DNA from: Microvirga sp. ACRRW
GTDB taxonomy: Bacteria; Pseudomonadota; Alphaproteobacteria; Rhizobiales; Beijerinckiaceae
Assembly: GCF_022346925.1 (NCBI RefSeq)
Contig: NZ_JAKRNJ010000003.1
Span: 434,001 to 498,000 of the forward strand
Length of the DNA: 64,000 nucleotides
Direction of reading: 5' to 3'
Of this stretch, positions 44,345 through 54,352 are shown piece after piece (position 1 is the stretch's first letter; each line of letters begins with the position of its first letter). The notes beneath the pieces are model-generated. The model saw nothing but the letters and a program-made list of their open reading frames with translations. It did not search any database and was not told the DNA's origin. Position numbers and translations under genes: made by a program.

Positions 44345-45946
44345 TTACTTACCCTTAATGTCAACACCGTAGAAGGTGTGGCGACCGAAGGGCGAGAGCT
44401 TGAAGTCGACGACTTCCTTGCGGACCGGCTTCAGCTGCACGGCGTGAGCCACCGTGAACCAAGGAGCCTGCTCCTTGAAGATCACCTGGGCCTGCTCGTA
44501 GAGCTTCGTGCGCTCAGCCTGGTTCGTCACGACCTTCGCCTTGGTGACGAGATCGTCGAAGGGCTTGTAGCAGAACTTCGCGACGTTCGAGCCGGAAGCG
44601 GTCTGTGCCGAGGCGCAGCCGAGCAGGGTGTGCAGGAAGTTGTCCGGATCGCCGTTGTCGCCGGTCCAGCCGAGCTGCACCATCTGGTGTTCGCCAGCCT
44701 GGGCGCGCTTGCGATACTCGCCCCACTCGTAGGACTTGATCTCAGCCTTCACGCCGATCTTGGCGAGGTCGGCCTGCATCAGCTCGGCCATGCGCTTGCC
44801 GTTCGGGTTGTACGGGCGCTGGACGGGCAGGGACCACAGGTCGGTCTCAAGGCCGTTCGCGTAGCCAGCCTCGGCAAGAAGCTTCTTGGCGGCTTCCGGG
44901 TTGTACTCATCGTCCTTGATGGACTTGTTGTACGACCACTGGGCGGGCGGGATCGGGTTGGTGGCCGGAACGCCCGAGTCGAGGTAGATCGCCTGGACGA
45001 GAGCCTTCTTGTTGATCGCCATGTTGAGCGCCTTGCGGACGCGCACGTCGTCGAAGGGCTTCTTCGTGGTGTTGTAGGCCAGGTAGCCGATGTTCAGGCC
45101 GGGCTGGTCCATGAGGGTGACGTTCGGGTCCTTCTTGATGGCCTCGAGGTCAGCCGGGTTCGGATACGGCATCACGTGGCACTCGCCCTTCTGGAGCTTC
45201 GCCCAGCGGACGGAAGCGTCAGGGGTGATGGCGAACACGAGATCGTCGATCTTTGCCTTGCCGCCCCAGTAATCAGGGAAGGCCTTGAAGCGGACGATGG
45301 CGTCCTTCTGGTAGTTAACCAGCGTGAACGGGCCCGAGCCGATCGGATCCTGGTCGATCTTCTCAGGGGAGCCGGCCTTCAGCATGGCGTCGGCATATTC
45401 CTTCGACTGCACGCCAGCCCATTGCATGGCGAGGTTCGACAGGAACGGAGCTTCAGGCTGGTTGAGCGTGATCTTGACGGTGTAGTCGTCAACCTTCTCG
45501 ACCGACTTCAGCAGCTTGGGCATGCCCATGTCGGTGAAGTAGGAGTGGTTCGGGCTCGTGACCTTGAAGTAAGGATTCTCTTCCTTCCACTGACGCTCGA
45601 ACATGAACACGATGTCGTCGGCGCTCACGTTGCGGGTCGGCTTGAAGTTCTTGTTGGAGTGGAACTTCGCGTTCTTGCGGAGGTGGAAGGTGTAGACCGT
45701 GCCGTCAGCAGAGATGTCCCACTTCTCGGCGAGGCCGGGGACGACCTTCGTGCCGCCGCGCTCGAAGTCGACGATGTTGTCGTAGATGTGCTCGTTCACG
45801 TCGAACGAGGTGCCGGTCGTGTTGATGCCGGGATAGAAGTTCTCCGGGCTGCCCTCGGAGCAGTACACGAGGGTTTTGGCTGCCAGCGGGGCGGCTGCCA
45901 GGAAAGCCGGAACGCAGATAGCTGCGAAAAGGGCTGATTTCTTCAT
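44345..45946 (-). CDS. dppA: dipeptide ABC transporter periplasmic binding protein
   Basis: The 533-residue periplasmic receptor for dipeptides (or a related oligopeptide/heme ligand). Its Sec signal is MKKSALFAAICVPAFLAAAP, with cleavage after LAA near residue 23. The mature start KTLVYCSEGSPENFYPGINT closely resembles DppA, as does VVPGLAEKWDIS near residues 67-78. A family 5 solute-binding fold covers the rest. It is the first gene of the operon, with its own promoter region upstream (45947-46269) and an attenuator downstream. Confidence 0.95.
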   Translation of the reverse strand: MKKSALFAAICVPAFLAAAPLAAKTLVYCSEGSPENFYPGINTTGTSFDVNEHIYDNIVDFERGGTKVVPGLAEKWDISADGTVYTFHLRKNAKFHSNKNFKPTRNVSADDIVFMFERQWKEENPYFKVTSPNHSYFTDMGMPKLLKSVEKVDDYTVKITLNQPEAPFLSNLAMQWAGVQSKEYADAMLKAGSPEKIDQDPIGSGPFTLVNYQKDAIVRFKAFPDYWGGKAKIDDLVFAITPDASVRWAKLQKGECHVMPYPNPADLEAIKKDPNVTLMDQPGLNIGYLAYNTTKKPFDDVRVRKALNMAINKKALVQAIYLDSGVPATNPIPPAQWSYNKSIKDDEYNPEAAKKLLAEAGYANGLETDLWSLPVQRPYNPNGKRMAELMQADLAKIGVKAEIKSYEWGEYRKRAQAGEHQMVQLGWTGDNGDPDNFLHTLLGCASAQTASGSNVAKFCYKPFDDLVTKAKVVTNQAERTKLYEQAQVIFKEQAPWFTVAHAVQLKPVRKEVVDFKLSPFGRHTFYGVDIKGK

Positions 45947-46269
45947 TATCTAGGTCCTCTGAGACGGCCTACATGGCCGTTCTGTGACGAAGTTAAGGTG
46001 CGAAGCCCCAATAAAGTCAATCTGTCACGACGGCCTTGGCTAATTTTTAGAAGAAATTTACCATTTCATGCCGCTTCGCGCAGTTTTTTTCAAAAACCGG
46101 ACCGTTTCAATTTTCCGAGATTCCAAGGTGTTTGACGAGGATTTCGCCACATTCCATCCACAGCCGGCGCAAACCGGGATGGTTTCAGGCCGGAATGCAG
46201 CTTCGGTAAGGTTAAGACCAACTTCCGCAGGTCTGATTCATGACCGGAAGGGTCGTCCAAGCGAATGCG
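45947..46269 (-). other. 323-bp intergenic region between the TPR gene and dppA
   Basis: No gene is visible. The part nearest dppA (45960-46110) is AT-rich, as expected for its promoter. A run of seven T with flanking AAAAA/TTTTT near 46086-46100 could act in termination of the cellulose operon, but no clear G+C stem precedes it. An ORF at 46068-46394 runs into the TPR gene on the other strand and is a shadow. Confidence 0.5.
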
Positions 46270-48351
46270 TTACTGACGGTTGGGGATGCTCGCTTCCAGG
46301 ACGGCATTCAGGCCGACGCTGGCTTCTTCGGAATAGCCCGTGCGCTGGACGGCTCGGAAAACTTTCTCAGCGTCCTTGTGGCGACCGAGCTTGAAGTAGG
46401 ACCAGCCGCGGATCAGCATGAGATCGTTCTGCTCCGGCACGATCCGCGCCCGCTCGCTCAAGGCCAGGATCGTTTCCACGTAGCGCCCGTCGCGATAGGC
46501 GGCGAGCGCCCGTTGCGCGAGAATGGAGGCGCCGAGCTCCACCCGGCGCTGGCCGGTCTGCGGGGCTTGGGCCGCAGCGACGGCGGCCTCAGAGGTCAGA
46601 TTCTTGCGCAGATAGGCGAGGGACTTGCCATAGGCAGCCTCCTCGCGCGTGCGGGCACTGCCGCGCCGGATGGCCTGATCGAAGGCGTTCACGGCCTCCA
46701 TGGGGCGGTTCGCTTCCATCAGGCACCAGCCGAGAGTTAGCGCCGCGTCGGGAGCCATGCCATCGGCGCTGCGGGTCATGATGCAGTTGCGGCGTCCGCT
46801 CGTGCTGCCGGTTGCAGTGGTTGTACGGACCCTCGGCTCCACCTCGACGGCGGTGCTGCGCTCGACCACCACGCGCGGTGTCTCGGCCTGGACGGGAGCG
46901 GGCTGCGTCGTCTGAGCCTGGGGGACGCGCGGTTGGCCTGGGCGGACAGGGGTGGTGCCGTCAGCAAGATCCGCGATGCGCTCGGAGCGGTTGCGCCATT
47001 GTGCGACGATGGCATTGAAGCCGGCCTTGTCGTTCAGGCGCTGCGTGGACAGGGCAAGGCCATAGGCCGAAGGCTCGTCCTCGGCCCGCCAGTTCAGGGC
47101 TTGGCGGAACCAATCCCGCGCGGTTGCGAACTGACTGGTGTTGTAGGAGTACCAGCCCAGAGCCTGGGCCCCGTCCGGAAAGCGCTGGCTCGTGACGACG
47201 GGCACGATGCGCGACACCACGCGGGGCTCGAGACGTGGCGGCGGGTCCTGGGTCAGCAGGGCGGTCGCCACGTCGAGATAGACCTTCATGTTTTCCGGCG
47301 CCTTGTCGCGCCAGTCATAGGCGAAGGCTTCCGCTTCCGCGATGCGCTCCAGCGCGCGTAAGGACATGGCATATCCTTCAGCGGCCTTGTTCCCGCCATT
47401 GCGGTCGAGAGCGGTCTTGAACAATTCAAGCGCCCGCGCGGGATTGCCATGGTGATAATTGTACCAGGCCAGAACCAGCACGGGGCCGGGCTCGTTCGAA
47501 TTGCGGATCAGCCGTTCGACGACGGCGAGGTCTTCCGCCGAAGCGGTCGTCTTGTCGTCGTTCGAGGCGCGCTCCACGCGGCGGCGGGCCAATTCCTCGC
47601 GGATCGAGTCGAAATTGTCGGGCGCCTCGCCCGTCTTCCGCTCGAACTGGAGCAGATCTGCCACCTGCGTTTCGGGAAGAACGGTCAGCGCCTTCTGCAA
47701 GGTTGCGAGGCGCTCGCCGGGATTGCCGCAATTGGTGAGGAGATAGGTATAGACGTCTCGTGCGCGATTGGCCTGATCGGTCTTGGCGAAGGCCTCGGCG
47801 ACGCGCCAGAGCACGTCCACGTTCACGCAGGTCAGAAGATTCGGGTTTTCCGTCGCAACGGTGAGAACCGTGCGCCACTGGCTGGAATCGGATGCGTTGG
47901 TCAGGCGGCGGCGCGCCTCGACGGAGTTGAGCGCCGTCGTCAACTCCTCCGGCGGCTTCCAGTTCGGGTCCGTGGACTGGCGCTCGGCGATGGCCGCGCG
48001 CACCTCCGCGATGCGGTCCTCCTTATAGAGGTTCCACAGGCGCTCGATGATCGGATCGACGGCCACGGCAGGGCCGGACGACAGCTGAGACAGGTCGCTC
48101 GGCGGCGTCCAGTTGGGATAGAGCGCGCGCAGGCGGGCGATCTCGGCGTTCACGCGGCGGGTGTCGCCCTGAGATGCGAAATAGCGAAGGGCCGATTCGT
48201 CCACCTGCGGCTGATTGGGAGAGGCAGGCGTGCCGGGAGCAGGGGAGGGCGCAGGAGAAGGCTGTGTCCCGCCGGGTCCAACTTGTTGCGCGATTGCCGC
48301 GAAGCCCAGTACCAGGACCGCAATCGTTATGGCGCTGCTAGCTAGACGCAT
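46270..48351 (-). CDS. bcsK: periplasmic TPR protein of the cellulose synthase cluster (BcsK-like)
   Basis: A 693-residue exported protein. The signal peptide covers residues 1-21 (MRLASSAITIAVLVLGFAAIA). A Pro-rich linker at 24-48 follows, then helical TPR-like repeats. One block is at about 50-450 (for example LAWYNYHHGNPARALELFKT, and later LGWYSYNTSQFATARDWFRQ). A Pro/Thr/Arg linker is at about 475-530. A second block at 545-690 includes LGWCLMEANRPMEAVNAFDQ. It lacks the beta-barrel that ends a full BcsC. The start lies inside the end of bcsZ (10-bp overlap), so the genes are coupled. TPR proteins in this position probably scaffold cellulose export across the periplasm. The symbol is a tentative match. 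Confidence 0.8.
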   Translation of the reverse strand: MRLASSAITIAVLVLGFAAIAQQVGPGGTQPSPAPSPAPGTPASPNQPQVDESALRYFASQGDTRRVNAEIARLRALYPNWTPPSDLSQLSSGPAVAVDPIIERLWNLYKEDRIAEVRAAIAERQSTDPNWKPPEELTTALNSVEARRRLTNASDSSQWRTVLTVATENPNLLTCVNVDVLWRVAEAFAKTDQANRARDVYTYLLTNCGNPGERLATLQKALTVLPETQVADLLQFERKTGEAPDNFDSIREELARRRVERASNDDKTTASAEDLAVVERLIRNSNEPGPVLVLAWYNYHHGNPARALELFKTALDRNGGNKAAEGYAMSLRALERIAEAEAFAYDWRDKAPENMKVYLDVATALLTQDPPPRLEPRVVSRIVPVVTSQRFPDGAQALGWYSYNTSQFATARDWFRQALNWRAEDEPSAYGLALSTQRLNDKAGFNAIVAQWRNRSERIADLADGTTPVRPGQPRVPQAQTTQPAPVQAETPRVVVERSTAVEVEPRVRTTTATGSTSGRRNCIMTRSADGMAPDAALTLGWCLMEANRPMEAVNAFDQAIRRGSARTREEAAYGKSLAYLRKNLTSEAAVAAAQAPQTGQRRVELGASILAQRALAAYRDGRYVETILALSERARIVPEQNDLMLIRGWSYFKLGRHKDAEKVFRAVQRTGYSEEASVGLNAVLEASIPNRQ

Positions 48352-49436
48352 TGCGGATGTTTTTCACCGAGCCAGGACTTCGTCATCAGATACAGGGTCG
48401 ACGGATAATAGAGCTGCGGCTCGAACGTCTTCAGCGTGTCCGGAACGGGTGTTCCATCCAATACGCAGGCCAGCGCGGCCGAGAGGATGGCATAGCCTTG
48501 ATCGTTGAGACGCTCCCGGACATTTCCGGTCACGACATTGACGACGGCAACCCCTTCATTCTCGGCGGACCAGCGTACTTTAAGCGCTCGCAACCACTCC
48601 AAATCGGTCATTCCTGCCCTGAGAAGGTAAAGCGGTATCCTTAAGGAGTTGTAACCAAATTCCGGAGGGAAGCCGTCGGCAGGCTTGGTCTGCATTCTGC
48701 TCTGGATGGAGAGCCAGTCCGCGGGGAGGCGAACCCGGCCGGACGTTGCCTGCTGGAGCAGCGTGACTCCCTCCCGCCAGACGCGGGTCCATTCGTATTC
48801 CGGCGCGAGATTCGCCAGCACCGGAAAGGCCTCGAACACCCAATAGGAGAGATTGATCACCGGGCCGTCCGGACGCTCTCCCGCATTGAAGCCCTCCGCC
48901 CCGGGCAGAAGAAAGACGTTTCCTCCGCTGCGGCCGAAAGTATGCTTGCCGATAGCCGCCGCGAGCTTCTGTGCGGCGGTCGTATAGCGTGGCTCGTTCC
49001 AGGCCGTGCCCGCCTTCGCCAGTGCATAGGCGATGAGGATGTCGCCATCGGTCGCGTTGTTGCGATCGGAAACCCGGGGCTTGGCCTCGGGATCCCATTT
49101 CCAGGACACGAGACCGTCGTCGCGGATCAGGAGTTCGGTGAAGGTGAATGTCCAGATTTTCTCGAAGCCGGCGCGGTCGTTGGCGGCAAGCGCCAGAAGA
49201 AGGCCGTAGCCCTGCCCTTCACTGTGGCTGATATTGCCGTTGGCATTGTCGACGACGCGGCCGCTATCCTCGATGAACTTGGAGCGGTAGGCCTCCCACT
49301 CGGCGGTCGGCAGGGTGCCGACAACGTTCAACGGCTGCACACTCACGTTCTGGGCTGATGACATCGAAGAGGCGATCGAGAGCACTCCCGCGAGAAGGCA
49401 GGACAGAAGCAGGCCCCGTTTCGCGAAGCCCCTCAT
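48342..49436 (-). CDS. bcsZ: GH8 endo-beta-1,4-glucanase of the cellulose cluster
   Basis: A 364-residue periplasmic cellulase that trims nascent cellulose and is needed for normal fibre formation in many bacteria. The signal peptide is within residues 1-28 (MRGFAKRGLLLSCLLAGVLS). The general acid is E73 in ISHSEGQGYGLLLAL, and the base region is ATDGDILIAYAL with D130/D132. This matches the glycoside hydrolase 8 family and its usual length. The ATG at 49436 overlaps the bcsB stop by four bases; longer in-frame starts lie within bcsB. The gene also overlaps the start of the TPR gene by ten bases. Confidence 0.93.
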   Translation of the reverse strand: MRGFAKRGLLLSCLLAGVLSIASSMSSAQNVSVQPLNVVGTLPTAEWEAYRSKFIEDSGRVVDNANGNISHSEGQGYGLLLALAANDRAGFEKIWTFTFTELLIRDDGLVSWKWDPEAKPRVSDRNNATDGDILIAYALAKAGTAWNEPRYTTAAQKLAAAIGKHTFGRSGGNVFLLPGAEGFNAGERPDGPVINLSYWVFEAFPVLANLAPEYEWTRVWREGVTLLQQATSGRVRLPADWLSIQSRMQTKPADGFPPEFGYNSLRIPLYLLRAGMTDLEWLRALKVRWSAENEGVAVVNVVTGNVRERLNDQGYAILSAALACVLDGTPVPDTLKTFEPQLYYPSTLYLMTKSWLGEKHPQCV

Positions 49437-51973
49437 GAAGGCCGTCCCAGGCGTTTCAGGAGCAGATATGTTCCGCTTCCCAGGAAAAGGCAGAACACCA
49501 CCATGAGCAGGGCATATTGAAGGATGTTGGCGGACATCCAGTTCGCCGCGACAAGGCGCAGGTTCCACAGCGAGAAGGGCTGTGTCTGGACGAATTCGTA
49601 ATCCTGAATCGGTTCGACCTGCAGCCTGAATTCGCGCGGGTCGAGCGCGACGGCGCGGCCTGAAACTTTCGACCACAGAAGAGGATCCGCGAGGCGGGCC
49701 ATCTCCTCCGCCAGCGCCTCTTCGGAACGCGCCGTCACAAGTGTCCAGACGCCTGCTTCCGGAGCCCGGTTTTGCGCGATGAGAAGGGTCGAGCGCTGCG
49801 GCGGCTCATAAGGGTTGTCCCGACGCTGATTCAGTGAGAGGGACGAAACTGACAGGCTGAAGGTCTGTTCCATCCAGTCCTGAATGGAGCCGAAGGTCTG
49901 CTGCAGAACGCCCTGCCTGCGGAACGATTCCGACCAGCGCTTGCGCACCTCGTCGGTAGATGCCGTGCCGTTGCGGTCTACGGAGTTCTGCTGCACGTTC
50001 ATGCTGAATTCCGTGCTGGCGAGCTTCTGAGACGATGCCTCGGACTGGAGCGGCGTTGCGGGCCAGACCATGCGCAGATGTTCCGAGACGCGCACGCGAT
50101 TCAGGAGGCCCGCGGGGATCTGGTCGACGGCGCCGATGAAGAGAACGGATTCATCGTCCGCGGAGACCGCACTGGCGAACTGTGTGCGCATCGGCCGACC
50201 GGCGCTGCGCGCCATGCGCGCCAGAAACGTGCCAGCGGCTGATACGTTCAGCGTGTCGGGGCGGGCGAGAACCACGGTCGTCGGCACATCCTCATTGGGG
50301 AAATGGCCCGCGCTCAGAACGCCGAGATCGGGCTGGCGTCCCATGCGTCCGAATTCCGGAAACTCGAGGCTGCTGGTGTCGAACAGAACGAAGCGGTTCG
50401 TTTCCGAGAGCGTCTCGCCAGGCACGCAGCGGTCATCCGCATCGGTCAGGAGGCCGATTTCCACCGAGACCGTGTTGAGGCCGGACTTGAAGTTCTTCAG
50501 GGGCAAGCGGATGGTGTGGCGCTTGACGACGTCGCCCTGCGCCGTGATCACGAGCTGCGTGCCGATCTTGTCATTGACGAAGATATTCACGTGGCTGCCC
50601 GGCTTGACCGCCGTGGTATAGGCCACGTCGAGATAGACCAGCGCTTCGCCGTATTCCGTCGCATAGAAATCCGGCGGAAGATTCAGCATGAACCGGCTTC
50701 GCAGGCGACGGCCCGAGAATTCCTGCGTCGCGATGCCGAGATCCGCGAAGCGGAAGGAGTGGCGGCCGAAAGCCGTGTTCACATCCGGCCAGTGCCAGGA
50801 CGCCGTATCGACGATGCCGCTCTCCGCATTCGCGGAATTCGTGACCTGCGCGCCGATGAGGGCGATGGCGGAGTCCAGATCGTTCCAGCCGGGGCCGGAC
50901 ACGACGAGCGTGGAGCCGGTGGAGCCCGCCTCCTGCATCATCATGGTCAGGGGTTGGGACATGGCCGCATCCGGCAGGCCCGGAACCAGCCCGCGCAATT
51001 CGCCGGCAGGTCCCATCACCACCTTGATCGTGCCGATGGGTGACGGCCCCGGATCGGATTCCACCACCTGGATCACGGGACGGGCATAGCGTCCGCGCAA
51101 GGCGATCAGCTGCACGAGGCGCAGCAGGCGTTCACGGATTTCGGGACGGTAGACCTTAGGCGCGACGACGCGGATCGTCGTGACGCCTTTCGCATCGACG
51201 CCGATGGCGGGAAGGTCTTCGAGGCTGCGCAGGGTCTTTGTGGCGCCCTCGGCGAAGATGAGCTTCGTGGAAGCCGAATCCACATCGGTCCAGAGCTCAT
51301 AAGTCGCGTTGATGGTGCAATCCGTACGATGGCGCTGGAAGGCTTCCATGCGAATGAAGTTCGATCCCGCACGCAGCAACCCTGGGCGGACCGAGGCAGT
51401 CACGCTCTTAATGGTCTCGGAGGACTGGATCGGCGTGTCGACCACGGTTTCGCCGTTGATCACGATCCTGAGGCGCGAGGCTTCGGGCATCACAACGACG
51501 GCATTCTTGTAGCCGACGGCGATGGATGTACCGCTCGACGCTTCGTCCTGCGTCAGGTGGAACGTCCAGGATTGCGCGTCCGTCTCGCCATCGAGGCGCA
51601 TGGTCTCGAACGGCAAGATCGGACGCTCGATGCGCGTTGCGCCAGGGCGCGTCGGTGACGCGGCAATGGTGGGCCTGGGAGCGGGACGCGGCGCGGAATT
51701 CGGCGCTACCTGAAAAGGCGCTGCGCCATTCATCGGTGCAGCGGGCGCGCTTTGCGGAGCCGTCGATTGCGGTGTGGGCGAGGAGCCGCGCATGTCGAAG
51801 CTTGCGGCAGGCGGAGCATCGGGCTGCGGCGTCTGAGGCTGCACGGGCGGACGCGGATCGGCTGATGGCGCGCCGGGCGTCGTGCCCATGTTGAATGGAG
51901 CGGGTTGCGCCGCTGCCATCCGTGCTCCCAGCAGTTCGAAAGCGATGAGGAAGGGGATCAGAAGGGAGCGCAC
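49433..51973 (-). CDS. bcsB: cellulose synthase periplasmic subunit BcsB
   Basis: An 846-residue periplasmic protein anchored by a C-terminal helix (about 820-840, ILQYALLMVVFCLFLGSGTY). It guides the glucan strand leaving BcsA. The start is GTG at 51973, eight bases after the bcsA stop, with AGAGG just upstream. It gives a Sec signal MRSLLIPFLIAFELLGARMA, then a Pro/Gln/Ala-rich linker to about residue 120. Carbohydrate-binding and flavodoxin-like domains follow, for example RPILPFETMRLDGETDAQSW and IFVNDKIGTQLVITAQG. Upstream in-frame starts lie inside bcsA. Confidence 0.92.
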   Translation of the reverse strand: MRSLLIPFLIAFELLGARMAAAQPAPFNMGTTPGAPSADPRPPVQPQTPQPDAPPAASFDMRGSSPTPQSTAPQSAPAAPMNGAAPFQVAPNSAPRPAPRPTIAASPTRPGATRIERPILPFETMRLDGETDAQSWTFHLTQDEASSGTSIAVGYKNAVVVMPEASRLRIVINGETVVDTPIQSSETIKSVTASVRPGLLRAGSNFIRMEAFQRHRTDCTINATYELWTDVDSASTKLIFAEGATKTLRSLEDLPAIGVDAKGVTTIRVVAPKVYRPEIRERLLRLVQLIALRGRYARPVIQVVESDPGPSPIGTIKVVMGPAGELRGLVPGLPDAAMSQPLTMMMQEAGSTGSTLVVSGPGWNDLDSAIALIGAQVTNSANAESGIVDTASWHWPDVNTAFGRHSFRFADLGIATQEFSGRRLRSRFMLNLPPDFYATEYGEALVYLDVAYTTAVKPGSHVNIFVNDKIGTQLVITAQGDVVKRHTIRLPLKNFKSGLNTVSVEIGLLTDADDRCVPGETLSETNRFVLFDTSSLEFPEFGRMGRQPDLGVLSAGHFPNEDVPTTVVLARPDTLNVSAAGTFLARMARSAGRPMRTQFASAVSADDESVLFIGAVDQIPAGLLNRVRVSEHLRMVWPATPLQSEASSQKLASTEFSMNVQQNSVDRNGTASTDEVRKRWSESFRRQGVLQQTFGSIQDWMEQTFSLSVSSLSLNQRRDNPYEPPQRSTLLIAQNRAPEAGVWTLVTARSEEALAEEMARLADPLLWSKVSGRAVALDPREFRLQVEPIQDYEFVQTQPFSLWNLRLVAANWMSANILQYALLMVVFCLFLGSGTYLLLKRLGRPS

Positions 51974-51981
51974 GACAGCCT

Positions 51982-54177
51982 CTATTTGACGGCCGGTGTG
52001 ACGGACGGAACCGGCGGCTTGGACATGCCGATCCGCTGCAGGCCGAAGAGATAGGAAAGGCCTCGTCCCGTCTGGTAGAGGGAGACCATGAAGAACCAGA
52101 GTGTGCCGCGCAGCACGCCGATATCCTGGTGGCGGCGCTTCTGGAACGCGCTCCATTGATCGGCATTGGCGAAGACGAGATCGGCCACGAGCCTGTGGTG
52201 TTCCGGCTTGTCGATCAGGAAGCGGCAGCCCAGCAGCAGGCCCTGGTCGTCCATGCCGACCTTGCGGACCTCGATCGGCATCTTTTGTGTCGGCAGGTTG
52301 GCGTAGGGCATGAACTCGAGGGTGCCTAGCGCGCCCTTCTTGAGATTGGGCTCATTGGAGGGCGCCACATGCAGGCGTGCGCCGCCGACAGAGATGTCGC
52401 GCACCGTCGCCTCGATGGTCTCATCTCCGAACAGGAAGCGGCAGGGACGGTCCATGTGCACGCGATGGCTCATGCGCCGCGACGCGCGCTCGGAAACAAC
52501 GCCCAGCGCGCATCCCGCGATGATGAGATTGAGAAGATTCCAGGCGCCCGTCACCAGCGTCAGGTCCGCCTTGTAAGGTTCCAGCCACACGCGCACGCCC
52601 GTGGCGGCGACGCCCAGGAGCAGGATGCCGAAAATGATGAAGTAGGGCATGCCGAGTTCGGAGACGCGGCTTTGATCCATGGTCTCCGTTTTGGCGGTCA
52701 CCTTGAAGGTGGGCTTCCTCGGATTGGCGATCACGGACAGAACGGCGGGAAGCAGATAGATCGTCTGGATGTATTCGTAGAGATCCGAAATCCACGGCCA
52801 GCGGTAACGGCCGTAGAGATAGTTCTGCATCATGAAGTTCACCATCATGTAGGTGAACGTATAAGCCAGGAACTCGCCGCCCGACGCGGTGAAGATCTCG
52901 AGCGAGAAGAACAGATAGCAGAGCGGCGAGAGCAGGAACGCGAAGCGCGAGAACGGGAAGAGCCAGAACAGGGTGCTCGACATGTAGGCCAGGCGCTGCG
53001 TGAACTTCAGTCCGCGCTTCAGAGGCGGGAAGCGGAAACGCAGGATCTGCATCATGCCTTGCGCCCAGCGCGAGCGCTGGCCGATGAAGCTCGCGAAGCT
53101 CTCCGGCTGCAGGCCCGCGATCAGCGGTTTGTCGACATACACGCTGCTCCAGCCGCGGGAGTGCAATTCGAGTGCGGTCTCGCAATCTTCCGTGATGCTC
53201 AGGCCGCTGAATCCGTTCGTCTCTTGCAGGGCCTCGCGCCGGAGAACGGCGGCCGAGCCACAGAAGAAGGCCGCGTCCCACTTGTCGAGGCCGCGCTGGA
53301 TGACGCCGTAGAACATCTCGTTTTCCGATGGCATCGTCTGGAAGGTGCCGAGATTGCGCTCCAGCGGATCGGGATTGATGAAGAAGTGCGGTGTCTGGAC
53401 GAGGAACAGGTTCTTGTCCGTGCTGAAGAAGCCGACCGTTTCCTCCAGGAAGCTGCGCGTCGGCGCGTGGTCCGCATCGAACACGGCCACGAGATCCCCG
53501 GTCGAATGCTCAAGCCCGTTGTTGAGATTGCCCGCTTTGGCGTGAAGGTTGCGCGCGCGGGTGAGATATTTCACGTCGAGATCGGCGCAGAGGGCCTGCA
53601 GCTCGGCGCGGCGGGCACGGGCGGCCTCTGCCGCATGCGCGTTGGACGAATTGCACTTCTCGTCCGTTCCGCCGTCATCGAGCAGCCAGACGGTGAACTT
53701 GCCCTCCGGATAGCTCATGGCCTTGGCCGCTGCGAGGGTGGTGGCCAGAAGGCTCGTCTCCTCGTTGTAGCTCGGCACGAACACGTCGACGGTCGGCAGG
53801 TTGTGCGGATCGATTTGCGGCGACTTGCGCGAAGGCAAGGGGCTCGACACCACGAAGAGGCTCAAGAAGAGCATCATCACGCTGTACATCTCGGCGATGT
53901 ACAAAAGGATTGCCGGGATGAAGTTGGCGACTTCCGTAATCGGGGGGATGGTGCTGGTGGTGCGCCAGAAGACGTAGCGCAGGACGATAGCCGTGCCGAG
54001 GGAAAGGGCGATGACCCGCCAGATCCCTTGCGCGCGGAAGAACTTCAGCACGATCATGCAGGCCACGACCACGAGGCCGGCCACCAAGTGTGTCTGAAGA
54101 CTGATGGGAAGGGCGACCAGCAGGACGATGAGCATCGCCGCCACCGCCCATAAGGCTAAGAGTGCACCCCTACGCAT
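51982..54177 (-). CDS. bcsA: cellulose synthase catalytic subunit BcsA (c-di-GMP-regulated)
   Basis: A 731-residue inner-membrane processive GT2 enzyme that polymerises UDP-glucose into beta-1,4-glucan. Catalytic motifs in order are LLDDGG (D167/D168), FDADHAP (D234-x-D236), FFCGSAA near 305, TED at 329-331 and QRSRW at 367-371. Clusters of helices flank the transferase (1-110 and 400-545). The C-terminal PilZ domain has R568-x3-R572 and DISVGGA at 594-600, the residues that bind cyclic di-GMP. The activator site therefore seems intact. It starts the bcsA-B-Z-TPR unit. An AT-rich 175-bp region lies between it and bcsN. Confidence 0.96.
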   Translation of the reverse strand: MRRGALLALWAVAAMLIVLLVALPISLQTHLVAGLVVVACMIVLKFFRAQGIWRVIALSLGTAIVLRYVFWRTTSTIPPITEVANFIPAILLYIAEMYSVMMLFLSLFVVSSPLPSRKSPQIDPHNLPTVDVFVPSYNEETSLLATTLAAAKAMSYPEGKFTVWLLDDGGTDEKCNSSNAHAAEAARARRAELQALCADLDVKYLTRARNLHAKAGNLNNGLEHSTGDLVAVFDADHAPTRSFLEETVGFFSTDKNLFLVQTPHFFINPDPLERNLGTFQTMPSENEMFYGVIQRGLDKWDAAFFCGSAAVLRREALQETNGFSGLSITEDCETALELHSRGWSSVYVDKPLIAGLQPESFASFIGQRSRWAQGMMQILRFRFPPLKRGLKFTQRLAYMSSTLFWLFPFSRFAFLLSPLCYLFFSLEIFTASGGEFLAYTFTYMMVNFMMQNYLYGRYRWPWISDLYEYIQTIYLLPAVLSVIANPRKPTFKVTAKTETMDQSRVSELGMPYFIIFGILLLGVAATGVRVWLEPYKADLTLVTGAWNLLNLIIAGCALGVVSERASRRMSHRVHMDRPCRFLFGDETIEATVRDISVGGARLHVAPSNEPNLKKGALGTLEFMPYANLPTQKMPIEVRKVGMDDQGLLLGCRFLIDKPEHHRLVADLVFANADQWSAFQKRRHQDIGVLRGTLWFFMVSLYQTGRGLSYLFGLQRIGMSKPPVPSVTPAVK

Positions 54178-54352
54178 CGGCGAAAGTTCTCAGTCAAGGT
54201 TGTTATAGGTTAAACCTCACGCATAAGCTAAGAGCTTCTGAAGGTCTATCGGCAGAGATACAATATTGTTCCTATCTGTTTGGGATTTTTTGTCACGCTA
54301 GTAAATATTCTTTGATGTAACGTTATCCAATTCAGGAAACAGAACTTCAACT
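54178..54352 (-). promoter_or_regulatory. AT-rich region between bcsN and bcsA, likely bcsA promoter region
   Basis: A 175-bp stretch clearly richer in A+T than its neighbours. It includes AGGTTAAACCT (a perfect palindrome around 54208-54218) and several TATA/TAAATATT-like hexamers near 54262-54312. No gene is visible, and the exact promoter is undefined. Confidence 0.4.

Noticed and set aside
44378-45937. 519-codon open frame on the plus strand
   Set aside because: Exact mirror of dppA. Its Val/Leu/Arg/Asp-rich composition reflects the complementary codons of dppA.
48342-49676. Longer bcsZ with a start at 49676
   Set aside because: The extra 80 residues lie inside bcsB out of frame with it. 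The ATG at 49436 gives a signal peptide and the usual coupled overlap.
49433-52156. Longer bcsB with a start at 52156
   Set aside because: The extra region is inside bcsA and rich in Arg/Pro. GTG at 51973 gives a proper signal peptide directly after the bcsA stop.
52369-54153. 594-codon open frame on the plus strand
   Set aside because: Antisense to bcsA, which carries all its catalytic motifs. The plus frame is Arg/Glu/Gln/His-rich with no domain.
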